Shown here: positions 54,724 to 63,070 of the stretch, in pieces
Numbering within the stretch: the first letter of the stretch is position 1
Layout: each line of letters opens with the position of its first letter
From: Mycoplasmatota bacterium
Lineage (GTDB): Bacteria > Bacillota_I > Bacilli_A > Acholeplasmatales > Acholeplasmataceae
DNA length: 63,070 bases
Direction: 5' to 3'
Assembly: GCA_024650045.1 (NCBI GenBank)
Contig: JANKMU010000009.1
Coordinates: 1 to 63,070, forward strand
The notes under the pieces: generated by a model
What the model saw: the letters and a program-made list of their open reading frames with translations, nothing else
Database searches by the model: none
Told to the model about the DNA's origin: nothing
Position numbers and translations under genes: made by a program

Positions 54724-54744
54724 TAAAACATTGAATTCTCAATG
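54724..54744 (-). terminator. Possible terminator of the 118-residue protein gene
   Basis: Stem CATTGA / TCAATG with a 4-base loop, then TTTTAT on the minus strand; it includes the stop codon at 54739. Confidence 0.45.
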
Positions 54745-55095
54745 ATCCAATGTCTTCTTTTTATCTTTTTCAACAAGTTCTTTCCACTTATCTTTTAATT
54801 TGATTTGATTTCTTTTATCCATAAGAATAAATCTTTGTATAAACATCCCTGTAATGATAATAAGTGGTACTACTGGTGTTCCTGGACCAAACCAAAATAA
54901 CATCACAGTACTTCCGATTGCAATTAACCAAGCATTACCGGATGCTATGCCTAAGAGAAAAAATAATAAAGCCCATCCATGATAAATCATGTATGCAACA
55001 AACAATGAAATATAACCTCTAACTGAATTCATACTGCGTATGATTTCCCAAATCATTATCCAAAATCGTTTCCAAAATAATATAAATCTCTTCAT
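54739..55095 (-). CDS. Hypothetical membrane protein
   Basis: Protein of 118 residues with two or three membrane helices (about 27-45, 47-63, 66-86) and a basic, lysine-rich C-terminal tail. An arginine-rich FWKRFWIMIWEIIRSMNSVRG start looks amphipathic. I recognise no family. Confidence 0.6.
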   Translation of the reverse strand: MKRFILFWKRFWIMIWEIIRSMNSVRGYISLFVAYMIYHGWALLFFLLGIASGNAWLIAIGSTVMLFWFGPGTPVVPLIIITGMFIQRFILMDKRNQIKLKDKWKELVEKDKKKTLDH

Positions 55096-55101
55096 GTTTA
55101 T

Positions 55102-55124
55102 AAAAAAAGAAACACAACTGTGTT
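55102..55124 (-). terminator. Terminator overlapping the stop of the 65-residue protein gene
   Basis: Short stem AACACA / TGTGTT with a 2-base loop, T7 on the minus strand. Confidence 0.55.
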
Positions 55125-55320
55125 ACTTTTTATGCACCTCTGGTTTTAGTTTACCCTGCTCAATAGCTTCAGGATAAGGATATGCGTCTTCTCTCATTCT
55201 CTTGTAGAGAACATAAATCAAACCACGCTCTTTGTCGATACGTGTAATAACGCCGTGTCCTTTTTCACCTTCAACTTTAACTTTTTCACCAATTAGATAT
55301 GTTTCATTGCTCCAAGCCAT
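55123..55320 (-). CDS. Small SH3-like hypothetical protein
   Basis: Cytosolic protein of 65 residues. The pattern GEKVKVEGEKGHGVITRIDKE followed by YVLYKR resembles a small beta-barrel (SH3/KOW/CarD-like) nucleic-acid or protein interaction module. I start at ATG 55320 because GAGGTG precedes it by 6 bases; the GTG start 9 bases further would include that site. Function unknown. Confidence 0.6.
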   Translation of the reverse strand: MAWSNETYLIGEKVKVEGEKGHGVITRIDKERGLIYVLYKRMREDAYPYPEAIEQGKLKPEVHKK

Positions 55321-55368
55321 GCTATTCACCTCATCAAAAATATTATACCATATGAAAGCATAAATGCG

Positions 55369-56433
55369 TTAGCTTTTTGGTCTATAGTTTCTTAATATAG
55401 ATCCAATCAAATAAACTCTAGAATCGTCATTAGAATGTTTAAGAAATCTTAGTAATTTTGCTGCATCTTTAGGTGGATTTAATGAAAGTAATGCAGATAA
55501 ATCACTTTTGTGAAGTGGATGCGTATAATCATGTATGTTTTTCAGTAAGGGTAATCCAATTTTCTCATTTTTTCTCATGAATTTATAAAATGAGCTTAAC
55601 AATCTAGGAATTGGTGTATATAAATCTTGCCCTGTTCTTTTCTCCATATCTAAGGCAATTTCATAAAGTTTTGATGCTTGCAACTTACTCATATAAGTTA
55701 CAATATCTTTCAATTCTTTGTCTTCTTCATCCCAATGTATCAGTTTCTCTAAAAAATCAACTCTCCATAAAAATCGATGGTTTGATTGTTCATCTAATCC
55801 ATATTCACTCATAAAATCTTTTTTTACTTCGTTAAGTTGTTCAATATTCAATGTTTCATATAAAACAAAAACTTTTTCAGGTATATTAGTTTTTGTCTCT
55901 TCATGAGTTAGGTATTCATAAATGTCATTTAAAATGATATCTTTTTCTTGGCGGTATGCATCAATGAGTTCTTTAAATAAAACCTCTTTACTTTTTATTT
56001 CCATATTGTTTTTTTCATAAATATATGTTTGATAAACAAGTTTATCTTTACTTAAATGATCTGTATCTAAAATAGAAAATCCCATACCACCTTCGGGATA
56101 AGTACGATGGGTTGGATGACCAACAATATCATTTCTTATATACTTGAGTTCATGAAGAATCGGATTGGAGTTCACATTAACATGATATTTATATTGTGTT
56201 AACCCAATAGCAAGATCATATAAAGCGTCAATAGCAACAAACAAAGCTTGTAATAAACCAAATACATTAAGTAATACAGCACCTTTTTCCGTCTGTTCTT
56301 CACTTAAATATCGATCAATCATTAATTCAACATGTTCGAGCATTCTAAAAGATGAGTCAGCACGATAACCATGACTGTTTCTCTCATCTTTAACTGAATT
56401 TTCAACATATTGCTTTAGATTGACTAAACTCAT
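55369..56433 (-). CDS. Hypothetical protein with N-terminal HEPN-like RX5H motif
   Basis: Mostly helical protein of 354 residues with no membrane segment. Around residues 93-110 the sequence KYIRNDIVGHPTHR has Arg100-Asn and His106, spacing of the R-x4-6-H motif of HEPN ribonuclease/toxin-like domains, in a helical bundle context. The C-terminal half (200-354) is helical and repeat-like. Its start overlaps the stop of the GGDEF/EAL-like gene by 4 bases, so they are coupled and probably work together. HEPN identity is unproven and the motif also occurs in unrelated helical proteins. Confidence 0.55.
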   Translation of the reverse strand: MSLVNLKQYVENSVKDERNSHGYRADSSFRMLEHVELMIDRYLSEEQTEKGAVLLNVFGLLQALFVAIDALYDLAIGLTQYKYHVNVNSNPILHELKYIRNDIVGHPTHRTYPEGGMGFSILDTDHLSKDKLVYQTYIYEKNNMEIKSKEVLFKELIDAYRQEKDIILNDIYEYLTHEETKTNIPEKVFVLYETLNIEQLNEVKKDFMSEYGLDEQSNHRFLWRVDFLEKLIHWDEEDKELKDIVTYMSKLQASKLYEIALDMEKRTGQDLYTPIPRLLSSFYKFMRKNEKIGLPLLKNIHDYTHPLHKSDLSALLSLNPPKDAAKLLRFLKHSNDDSRVYLIGSILRNYRPKS

Positions 56434-59417
56434 AAAGACTCCTTAATTTTTTTGATTAACGTTGGAGCTGGCAATTGTTTGTAAATTTGACCCTCGACAT
56501 ACATAATACCAATTCGCTCTAATGCTTCTTTTTGATCTTTTGTCTTAACACCACGAATCACTAAAGCCATTTGAAATCCTTCTAGTAACTCTTTCATTTT
56601 ATGCAAATAGCTATTCCACTTTAAACTTTCTTTTTTAATATCAATATGAACTGCATGAAATGGATAACTAAGTGCCATTTCTAATGATGTTGTATCTAAG
56701 GATATACCGTGGTCAATTAATTCTTGAATTTGCGTTGCATAATGACTTGCTCTTAAATCCATATCGCACTTCAATCTAATAAACTCAGCTGGAATACCAT
56801 ATTGTTTAAATAAACCTAAAAGATAAGGATTAAAAGTTGGATCCAAAAATGTTTCTTTTGAGATTGGAATTGTTAATTTAATTAATCGCTCTGTGCTCTT
56901 TTCTAACTCAACTAGGAACTCACATACCTTTTTGATATGGAAACGCTCTAAATCGACTAAACGGTTGCGTTTGCGTGAAATTGTAGTCAAGTACTTGCTA
57001 TCAATGGCTAGATTGAACAAAGCAAGTTCACTTTCGTATTGCCAGACTCTATTTTTTTTAATATCAGTTATTTGATTGAAAATTAATCCTAAATTTTTCG
57101 TTTCAATAGCAACATTAAGATGATCAATGACTTGTTGTTCAAAAAGCTCATCTTCATAGTCACGATATACAAAGAAAACATATTGATCTTCCCTATCTCT
57201 TTTAGCGCGTTCTAATGCAATATCAAGATATCTCATTAATTTGTCTTTTTGCTTTTCAACTGTGACAACAGGATATCTTAAAATGCCCATATTTGCAGTA
57301 AATTTTTCGTATTTCAAAATCTTAGATTCATACTGATCAAGATATTTAAAATAGTCTTTAACGATTTTCGTTACACTACGAATATCGTTAAACGGAATGA
57401 CAACAAGCAATTGATTAAAATCACATCGATAAGTTGTACCATCGTTAAAAAACTTTTTCGTGTTTTGTGCAAACTCTTTAAAATACTGTGTTATTTTCTC
57501 ACTACCATAAATGTGCTTTAGATTTTGATCGAGTTCAATAAGCAATAAACTCGCTTTATCTTTCAGCAAATCTTCTAAATCATTAGTTAATGCATAGTCA
57601 TTTGATAACCCGGTTTCAGGGTCAACGGTTGCTTTTTCAATTAAGTCTTTTGTTTGGTTAACTTCTTTTGTTTGATCAAAAAATAAACTCATAACAATAT
57701 TTTCATCTCCTGTTTTCAAACTATATAGTTTTTCCAGGATATCTTTTTCTTGATATCGGTAGAGTATTTCCTGGCTTTCACCTGATTTATTTAAGAGCCT
57801 TTGAATCGTTTCTTTATATTTATGGACATGTTCATATGATACGTCTCTTAAAAACAATTCTAAATGATGATGTTTGTCAACATGGAATAATGACATTGCT
57901 TCATCATTATAAGTTGATCTAGTATCTGTTAATTCTCTATAAGCTATTATCGGTGCGTTTAACGCTTGACTATAATACCTGTTTTGCTTTTTGAGTCTTG
58001 TTAATTTTTTTTCGTCTAAAATATGTGTATATAAAATTGCACTCATTAATTTAAATAAATCATAGTATTTCCCTGGATCTTTTAGATCTTCTTCTAAGTG
58101 AACACATAAAGCACCTTCATCACCCAATGGATAAATATAGACATATAAAATATCATCCTCGTAATCTTTTTGAGTAACTATATTTTTTGTCCAACGGATG
58201 GTTTTAGTATCTTCAATGATTTCATCACCAGAAATAAGTGTTTGATTGACAGCTGTATCTTCAATATAAGTGCTTGCAATGGTTTTATCGTATAATCTTT
58301 CTTTCTTATAATGAAAAAAGTTAGGAGATTCATTTTTTAAATAGATAACATATTCTTTAACTTGAATATGTGCATCAACATGCATGAAAAATACACGAAG
58401 GTAATCTCGCAATAATAATTGATCATCAATTAAATGCGAAAATTGCAATAAATCATGTCCGATTTCTAAATGTTTATATATATTTTCATGGGTTGGTTTT
58501 TTAGATTCAACCTTTTCCACGTAAACAACTTCTTGTTTTTGTTCAGGTTCAATCTTGCTTTTCTTATCTATAACTTTTTGTAAACTTTTTAATTTTCTTT
58601 GATATAAATCTAATGAAGGTTTATTATCCATTTGATGATATAAATTGATAATAATTTCATAGGCTTTTTTCTTTAATTCATCACTTTCAGAATCTATTTG
58701 ATCTTCATATTCTGCTTCTAGTGTTGACGCTTTATGGTAGTCTTGCTTTTTTAAATATGTTTCAAGCAAGCAAATAACAACTTCAGTGTTCTTCTTGTTG
58801 TGTTTTAGCTCTTCAAGGGATTTACTAATGACTTCATCATATCGCTCAAGTAGGTATAAAAGCTTTAATTCCTCGTTAATATACATTGATTTTAAATCAA
58901 AACTATAAAGTTCATAAAGGCTATTTAAAGCCATTTCATACTGATGATCATTTTTATATAATTTGAATAACTCCTGATGACAATATATTTTTGTCGAATC
59001 TGGTATTACATCAGTTAAGACTTTTAGTATGTCTTGAAGATATGGTAACTGCAATGCTTGTTTATATTTGATTTCATCAAGAATTCCTAAATATTGTTTT
59101 AAAACCGGTAATGCTTGTTTTCTAAGTTCGATATATTTTTTTGCTTCATCATATTTTTCAAGATGAATAGCTGCATTAATTAAATGTCTTAATATCTTTT
59201 CAAAATATGGTGTTTCAGCTTGACTTGATATTTCCTTAAATATTTTCTCTCCTTCTTCAAACACCATATCATATAATTCCAGTTCAATAGCAATATCAAA
59301 ATAATGACTAAAAGCCGCTTGATAGTCAGTATGACTAAGCGGTTGTTCTAGAAAGTCTTTGATAATTGAAAGACTATGAGGTTGTTTTGGAAGTTTTAAA
59401 ACATCGCTAAGACGCAT
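56430..59417 (-). CDS. TPR protein with degenerate GGDEF and EAL domains
   Basis: Cytosolic protein of 995 residues. TPR-like repeats fill about 1-280, then a middle GAF/PAS-like region (about 310-590), a GGDEF-fold domain that keeps DPETGLSND (near 597) but has CDFNQ where GGDEF should be (near 666), and an EAL-fold domain (about 760-990) whose signature is YESEL (near 790) with the DDFG catalytic site replaced by DTTSLE. So both c-di-GMP synthesis and hydrolysis residues look lost. It could bind nucleotide or protein as a pseudo-enzyme. Gene neighbours: choline-kinase-like (5 bases upstream) and HEPN-like protein. Confidence 0.75.
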   Translation of the reverse strand: MRLSDVLKLPKQPHSLSIIKDFLEQPLSHTDYQAAFSHYFDIAIELELYDMVFEEGEKIFKEISSQAETPYFEKILRHLINAAIHLEKYDEAKKYIELRKQALPVLKQYLGILDEIKYKQALQLPYLQDILKVLTDVIPDSTKIYCHQELFKLYKNDHQYEMALNSLYELYSFDLKSMYINEELKLLYLLERYDEVISKSLEELKHNKKNTEVVICLLETYLKKQDYHKASTLEAEYEDQIDSESDELKKKAYEIIINLYHQMDNKPSLDLYQRKLKSLQKVIDKKSKIEPEQKQEVVYVEKVESKKPTHENIYKHLEIGHDLLQFSHLIDDQLLLRDYLRVFFMHVDAHIQVKEYVIYLKNESPNFFHYKKERLYDKTIASTYIEDTAVNQTLISGDEIIEDTKTIRWTKNIVTQKDYEDDILYVYIYPLGDEGALCVHLEEDLKDPGKYYDLFKLMSAILYTHILDEKKLTRLKKQNRYYSQALNAPIIAYRELTDTRSTYNDEAMSLFHVDKHHHLELFLRDVSYEHVHKYKETIQRLLNKSGESQEILYRYQEKDILEKLYSLKTGDENIVMSLFFDQTKEVNQTKDLIEKATVDPETGLSNDYALTNDLEDLLKDKASLLLIELDQNLKHIYGSEKITQYFKEFAQNTKKFFNDGTTYRCDFNQLLVVIPFNDIRSVTKIVKDYFKYLDQYESKILKYEKFTANMGILRYPVVTVEKQKDKLMRYLDIALERAKRDREDQYVFFVYRDYEDELFEQQVIDHLNVAIETKNLGLIFNQITDIKKNRVWQYESELALFNLAIDSKYLTTISRKRNRLVDLERFHIKKVCEFLVELEKSTERLIKLTIPISKETFLDPTFNPYLLGLFKQYGIPAEFIRLKCDMDLRASHYATQIQELIDHGISLDTTSLEMALSYPFHAVHIDIKKESLKWNSYLHKMKELLEGFQMALVIRGVKTKDQKEALERIGIMYVEGQIYKQLPAPTLIKKIKESL

Positions 59418-59421
59418 ATCA

Positions 59422-60288
59422 TCATCCTTTGATTTCTTGATATAATTGATTAGCTAAATTCAAATATTTATTTGCAAGCAATTTAAAATCAAAATGAAGG
59501 ACTTGTGATAATCCAATCATTTCTTTTCTTAAAGCTACTTGATGCCATTGAAGTACTTGAAACATTCGATAAAAACGAACTGAATTCTTTTCTTCTAATG
59601 TTGCTGCTCTATTTAAGTATACATCTAAAAGAACTAAAGCATCTTCAAAATTAATATTCCCAAAACTAGCAATGTCATAATAGAACTCATTTAGACCTGC
59701 ATACTCCCAGTCTAACAAATATATTTGATCATTACCAATCACTATGTTTGATCTTTGAGCATCATTATGGCAAAACACTTTAGGTTTATTCTCATGTTTT
59801 TTTTGATATAATGAAATCCATTTTTCCTTTAATTCTTGATATAATGGTGTTCTCATATTCGTATATGATTCATACAAGTCTAGTCTTCTTATCAATCCAT
59901 AGTCTGATGCTGGAGAAATACCAGAGTGATGCAATTTCTTCAGTGTTTTTGCTACATCTTCTAAATAAGGATGATAATCAACCGAAGACAAAACAGTGCC
60001 TTCTACATATTGAGCAGCTTTTTCTCCAGTTTTTACATCAAAATATACAGTCTTGTTGTTTAAATTTAAAGGTTCAATGTTTTTTAAGTTTTGGAATTCG
60101 ATTTCTCGATCAACAAATAAATTGCCATCTTTTCCGATAATACGATAAGTGTAATCTATGTTGTTAATTTGAATATGATATGTTAAGTGGCTCATTCCAC
60201 CCATTAATCTTTTAATAATATTTACTTCATCTTCGCTGACATGAAATGCCTTAGCGGCTTGTGTTTTAATGATTTGCTCATATTCCAC
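59422..60288 (-). CDS. Choline/ethanolamine-kinase-like phosphotransferase (LicA-type)
   Basis: Aminoglycoside-phosphotransferase/choline-kinase-fold protein of 288 residues. The Brenner motif is FCHNDAQRSNIVI and the DFG-like site is LLDWEYAGLNEFYYDIA, the pattern of LicA choline kinases rather than antibiotic kinases. It would phosphorylate choline or a related alcohol, feeding phospholipid or surface decoration. Membership of the cluster from 61308 down to 55369 is clear from tight spacing. Confidence 0.8.
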   Translation of the reverse strand: MEYEQIIKTQAAKAFHVSEDEVNIIKRLMGGMSHLTYHIQINNIDYTYRIIGKDGNLFVDREIEFQNLKNIEPLNLNNKTVYFDVKTGEKAAQYVEGTVLSSVDYHPYLEDVAKTLKKLHHSGISPASDYGLIRRLDLYESYTNMRTPLYQELKEKWISLYQKKHENKPKVFCHNDAQRSNIVIGNDQIYLLDWEYAGLNEFYYDIASFGNINFEDALVLLDVYLNRAATLEEKNSVRFYRMFQVLQWHQVALRKEMIGLSQVLHFDFKLLANKYLNLANQLYQEIKG

Positions 60289-60293
60289 ATGTT

Positions 60294-60734
60294 CTACCTT
60301 GTATAAAAAGTGACCTGTTCATTTTCATAGATGGCATAACTTCTATGGTGATCACCTAATGCCCCTGGATTGATAAATAAAATGTTTTCATCAACCATCA
60401 TATATCTTTCATGTGTATGACCGAAGATACATAAATTAACTTCATGCATTTTTGCTTTTAGCTTAAGTCTTTCTAGACCAAACTTAACATGTTCATGATG
60501 TCCATGTGTAACTAATATACGTATACCATCGATATCTAATAATCTAAAGTAAGGAATATCAACTCCGAAATCATTATTACCTTTCACTGTTATAATATGA
60601 TATTTTTCATATTTTTTTGGATCCATACACATGTCACCAGCATTGATATGATGCGTGACATCTTGGTGTCTTTTTATGATTTCTTTCAACGCTTCTTCAT
60701 TGGAATGAACATCACTCGTGATTAATAATTTCAT
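60294..60734 (-). CDS. Metallophosphoesterase, YfcE/MJ0936-like
   Basis: Small phosphodiesterase of 146 residues: ITSDVHSN, NAGDMCMD, VKGNNDFGVD, VTHGHH and IFGHTHERYM cover the calcineurin-like metal site. Its start overlaps the end of the RdgB gene by 23 bases, so translation is likely coupled. Substrate unknown; family members act on cyclic nucleotides and model phosphodiesters. Confidence 0.88.
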   Translation of the reverse strand: MKLLITSDVHSNEEALKEIIKRHQDVTHHINAGDMCMDPKKYEKYHIITVKGNNDFGVDIPYFRLLDIDGIRILVTHGHHEHVKFGLERLKLKAKMHEVNLCIFGHTHERYMMVDENILFINPGALGDHHRSYAIYENEQVTFYTR

Positions 60735-61308
60735 CGATATCCTCCCTTAATAATCTTAATGCATTTGCTCGATGGGATATTTGATTTTTTATCGTTGATT
60801 CTAGCTCGCCGAATGTCTTTTGATATTGAGGTAAGTAAAAAATTGAATCATAACCAAAACCATTTGATCCTCGCTCACTTTGCGCTAGGTAACCGAACAC
60901 TTTTCCCTCATAACTTTTTACTACACCATTAGGATAACATAAAACAATCATTGAAACGAAATGTGCTTTTCTATTTTCTATATTTTCCATTTCTTTTAAT
61001 ACTTTTAAGTTATTCTCGTGATCTCCACCACTAGAATAGCGTGCTGAATAAATACCTGGTTTACCATCTAAGGCTTCAACAACTAAACCAGAATCGTCTG
61101 ATATAGCAATCATTTGATGTTTTTTAGCAAAATAACACGCCTTTAGTTTAGCATTTTCCAAAAAGGATGTACCATCTTCGATGACATCATCCTTATCATT
61201 CATATCTTTTAATGAAACCAGTTCGATTTGTTCATGATTCAATATATTTTTAAACTCTTTGAGTTTATGCTCATTTTGAGTTGCAACTAATATTTTGGTC
61301 ATTATCAT
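60712..61308 (-). CDS. rdgB: XTP/dITP diphosphatase (RdgB/HAM1)
   Basis: Removes non-canonical purine nucleotides from the pool: (d)ITP/XTP to monophosphate plus diphosphate. Motifs TKILVATQNEHKLKEF, ISDDSGLVVEALDGKPGIYSARYSS and SERGSNGFGYDSIF, then SHRANAL at the C-terminus, are all typical. Several start codons (GTG, ATG, ATG, ATG from 61314 to 61302) lie close together; I use 61308, which has AAGGAT 7 bases upstream. First gene of a five-gene cluster. Confidence 0.93.
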   Translation of the reverse strand: MIMTKILVATQNEHKLKEFKNILNHEQIELVSLKDMNDKDDVIEDGTSFLENAKLKACYFAKKHQMIAISDDSGLVVEALDGKPGIYSARYSSGGDHENNLKVLKEMENIENRKAHFVSMIVLCYPNGVVKSYEGKVFGYLAQSERGSNGFGYDSIFYLPQYQKTFGELESTIKNQISHRANALRLLREDIDEIINHE

Positions 61309-61407
61309 CATCACATCCTTATCTATTTCTATTATATATTATCACATTTTTTAATTTAGGGTATTCTTTTAAACCTAATTACGCTATAATAAAGAAAGGT
61401 GATTAAG

Positions 61408-62547
61408 ATGGCAAAAGAAAACGAAATAATTAAATTTGAAGACCTTTTTAAAGAAGAGATTGTTGAAAGAAAAACAAAGATTAATCCAACTAACAAAAAA
61501 AATTATGGTTATTCCATACTAGTTTATATATTAATCATGTACATTTTTGCAAGTGTACTATTTGTTGTTTTTTCTGAGATTCCAGCGTTCAAAGTAACTT
61601 ATACTGAAGCAGAACTTGTGTTAAATGAAGTTAGTGCTGACTTAGGTGGTCTAGCTTTTCTTGATGACCATTCATTCTCATTATATTCAGACGAATATGC
61701 AAATGAGGTTGTATCTGCAGGTATTTACGAAAATTTCCATGTTGTTGTAAATATTGATAATGAATACTACCAAAGTCTACTCGTTACAAGTGATGAAACA
61801 TTAAGAATTGAGACACTTGAAGGTATGATTCAAAGTAATCAAGTTATTAAACAATGGACACCTGGGGTATTTATTAATATCTATGTTGCTGAGAACCAAG
61901 AGTTGCCAGATAAACTAAGTGCAGATGTTTATACATTATCTGGACCAGTAACACAAATGACAGGATTCTCTATGTCGTTGGTGAATTTCTTAGTTTATGC
62001 AGCTTTACTTCCAATCATTGTTTACTTGATGAAAAATGATTTAATTTATGATTTTAAAGAAGCAAAAGCAATGAAAGGACAATTCATAGTTGCTCTAGTT
62101 ATTGGTTATCTTTATTTGATTTTTGGTAATGTCCTTGCCAGTTACTTATCTAGATTCTTTAGTTCAGTATTTAACTTATCGGCAGTTGAGGCTGTAAACC
62201 AAACAATAATATCTAATGCATTAAGATCAAATGGAGCAGTTCTTATGATTGTTTCTGCTGTAATCTTAGGTCCTATTGTTGAAGAACTTATTTTTAGAAA
62301 AGCAGTTTTTGGTTTAATGAAGAGTGATAAGTGGGCATTGTTTGTTTCAACTTTAGTGTTTGGTTCAATTCATTTGATTGGCGAAAGTTCATTTTCTGCT
62401 GCTTTGGTTAATGGATCTGCATACTTTGTTATGGGATTCGTGTTTGGTTATATATATATTAAAAACAATAAAAATATTTGGGTCCCTATTACAATTCATG
62501 TGATCTCAAATTTAATATCCGTCGTTGCTATAATGTTTTTCTTATAA
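61408..62547 (+). CDS. CPBP-family intramembrane metalloprotease
   Basis: Membrane protein of 379 residues. One helix near 28-50, an external domain (about 60-180) and about seven helices further on. Catalytic motifs EELIFRKAVFGLM, FGSIHL and HVISNLIS are those of the CPBP/Abi family (prenyl-protease fold). Members can mature lipopeptides or bacteriocins or protect against them. The start at 61408 follows AAAGGTGAT by 5 bases; a TATAAT at 61385 may be its -10 box. Its C-terminus lies 113 bases from the insertion-sequence remnant. Confidence 0.85.
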   Translation: MAKENEIIKFEDLFKEEIVERKTKINPTNKKNYGYSILVYILIMYIFASVLFVVFSEIPAFKVTYTEAELVLNEVSADLGGLAFLDDHSFSLYSDEYANEVVSAGIYENFHVVVNIDNEYYQSLLVTSDETLRIETLEGMIQSNQVIKQWTPGVFINIYVAENQELPDKLSADVYTLSGPVTQMTGFSMSLVNFLVYAALLPIIVYLMKNDLIYDFKEAKAMKGQFIVALVIGYLYLIFGNVLASYLSRFFSSVFNLSAVEAVNQTIISNALRSNGAVLMIVSAVILGPIVEELIFRKAVFGLMKSDKWALFVSTLVFGSIHLIGESSFSAALVNGSAYFVMGFVFGYIYIKNNKNIWVPITIHVISNLISVVAIMFFL

Positions 62548-62564
62548 TATTAAAAGGAGATAAA

Positions 62565-62659
62565 CTATACGAAGTCAAGTAGAAATGATGAATAAACAGA
62601 AAAAGACCTAGTTACAGGTCGAAATTGACGATAAGTGAGTCAATTTAGGTAGCTACACC
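62565..62659 (-). other. Structured non-coding end beyond the IS110 transposase gene
   Basis: Reading from the transposase stop: a perfect 8-bp hairpin AAATTGAC / GTCAATTT (62646-62622), one base, hairpin GACCT / AGGTC (62620-62605) and T5. In IS110/IS1111 elements a guide (bridge/seek) RNA is encoded at an element end, so this could be that RNA or just the element's terminator. I cannot fix the element boundary from this window. Confidence 0.4.
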
Positions 62660-63070
62660 CTAGCGACTCAAGTTGTAATCAAATGGAATGTTATTATATT
62701 CAATATAGTAAATCATACGAATCAGTTTACGACAGATATGAGATAAAATGACTTTATGATGTTTACCTTGAGATTTCTTTTTATGATAATAATCATTGAA
62801 TGTAGGGATAAATCTAACCGCTGGTAGTGCATAAGTCCATACAGCATTTCTGAGTAATGAAGAACCATGTTTAACAAGTTTACCGTAATGCTCTTGAGTG
62901 CCAGACTGAATAATTCTCACATCAAATCCAGCAAATGCGATGAGCTTTGCAGGGTTAGAAAAGTTTCTAAAATCACCGACTTCAGCGTAGATGGTTGCTG
63001 CTGTGATGATGCCTAATCCAGGAATGGTCAAAAGCTTGGAATCTGTTTGTTTAAAAAGTGTGATGATTTC
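62660..63070 (-). mobile_element. IS110-family transposase, C-terminal part (cut by the window edge)
   Basis: Open frame running to the window edge, 136 residues visible. TIPGLGIITAATIYAEVGD, LIAFAGFD and the GKLVKHGSSLLRNAVW stretch with its conserved Ser are the Transposase_20 (DEDD-type) C-terminal domain; the N-terminal RuvC-like DEDD domain would lie beyond 63070. Element strand is minus. Whether the copy is intact cannot be judged, but no frameshift is seen in the visible part. Confidence 0.88.

Overview
This is an AT-rich, low-GC Gram-positive-type chromosome segment. Overlapping ATGA junctions (for example near 8701 and 17372) show that TGA is a stop codon and TGG encodes Trp, so the standard genetic code applies. 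The hrcA-grpE-dnaK-dnaJ order with CIRCE operators, the MEP-pathway gene ispG, the lipoprotein-rich surface and the many glucan phosphorylase-type enzymes fit a Firmicutes/Tenericutes lineage that keeps the standard code. An Acholeplasma/Izemoplasma-like relative is my best guess; this is inference, since no rRNA or wall genes are present to settle it.

Layout. 1-4720 (minus): the heat-shock operon with two CIRCE-like operators around its promoter. 4725-13160: housekeeping genes (metallo-beta-lactamase-fold hydrolase, ribosomal protein L33, an 8-iron-type ferredoxin, ispG, ABC-F ATPase, thioesterase, Nudix, tRNA-Lys(CUU), endonuclease/exonuclease/phosphatase-fold protein, SGNH esterase, small exported repeat protein). 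13168-14050: an orphan OmpR-type response regulator and, just upstream of it, a compact putative small RNA with a seven-cytosine loop.

14199-39912 (minus): a roughly 26-kb beta-glucan utilisation locus, the core of the window. Outside the cell: a lipoprotein GH16 endo-glucanase, two modular carbohydrate-binding lipoproteins (one here, one in the 44.7-51.6 kb operon), a solute-binding lipoprotein and a giant membrane-anchored protein ending in a solute-binding domain. In the membrane: two full pairs of MalF/MalG-type permeases, an NHL-repeat/TPR/Yip1 fusion and a DUF5696-like protein, interleaved and mostly overlapping or a few bases apart. In the cytosol: a signal-less GH16, a GH161/GH149-like oligoglucan phosphorylase, a GH94 phosphorylase (likely laminaribiose), a GH30 beta-glucosidase and a cupin. 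Together these would cut a beta-1,3-glucan outside, import oligosaccharides and break them down largely to glucose 1-phosphate. No ABC ATPase is encoded here. A LacI regulator lies inside the locus, and paired palindromes of the form GAAAYCGRTTTC or GAAACCGTTTTC lie at its promoters.

39977-43432: small membrane proteins, an S51 peptidase, an alpha/beta hydrolase and a VTT-type membrane protein. 43433-51650 (plus): a second LacI paralog followed by a two-gene operon with a consensus promoter, a structured leader carrying two copies of the same operator, a surface glycerophosphodiester phosphodiesterase with a C-terminal membrane anchor, and a 1348-residue lipoprotein with alternating Ig-like and carbohydrate-binding modules.

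51655-61308 (minus): deoxynucleoside kinase, cytosolic GDPD, Old Yellow Enzyme, DUF805 and other small membrane proteins. Then a five-gene cluster (RdgB, phosphoesterase, choline-kinase-like protein, a TPR protein with degenerate GGDEF and EAL domains, and a protein with a HEPN-like RX5H motif). 61408-63070: a CPBP membrane protease and the 3' part of an IS110-family transposase cut by the window edge, followed by a structured non-coding end. The only gene-free stretch over 300 bases is 13864-14198, which holds the putative small RNA, its promoter, the regulator's promoter and the GH16 terminator.
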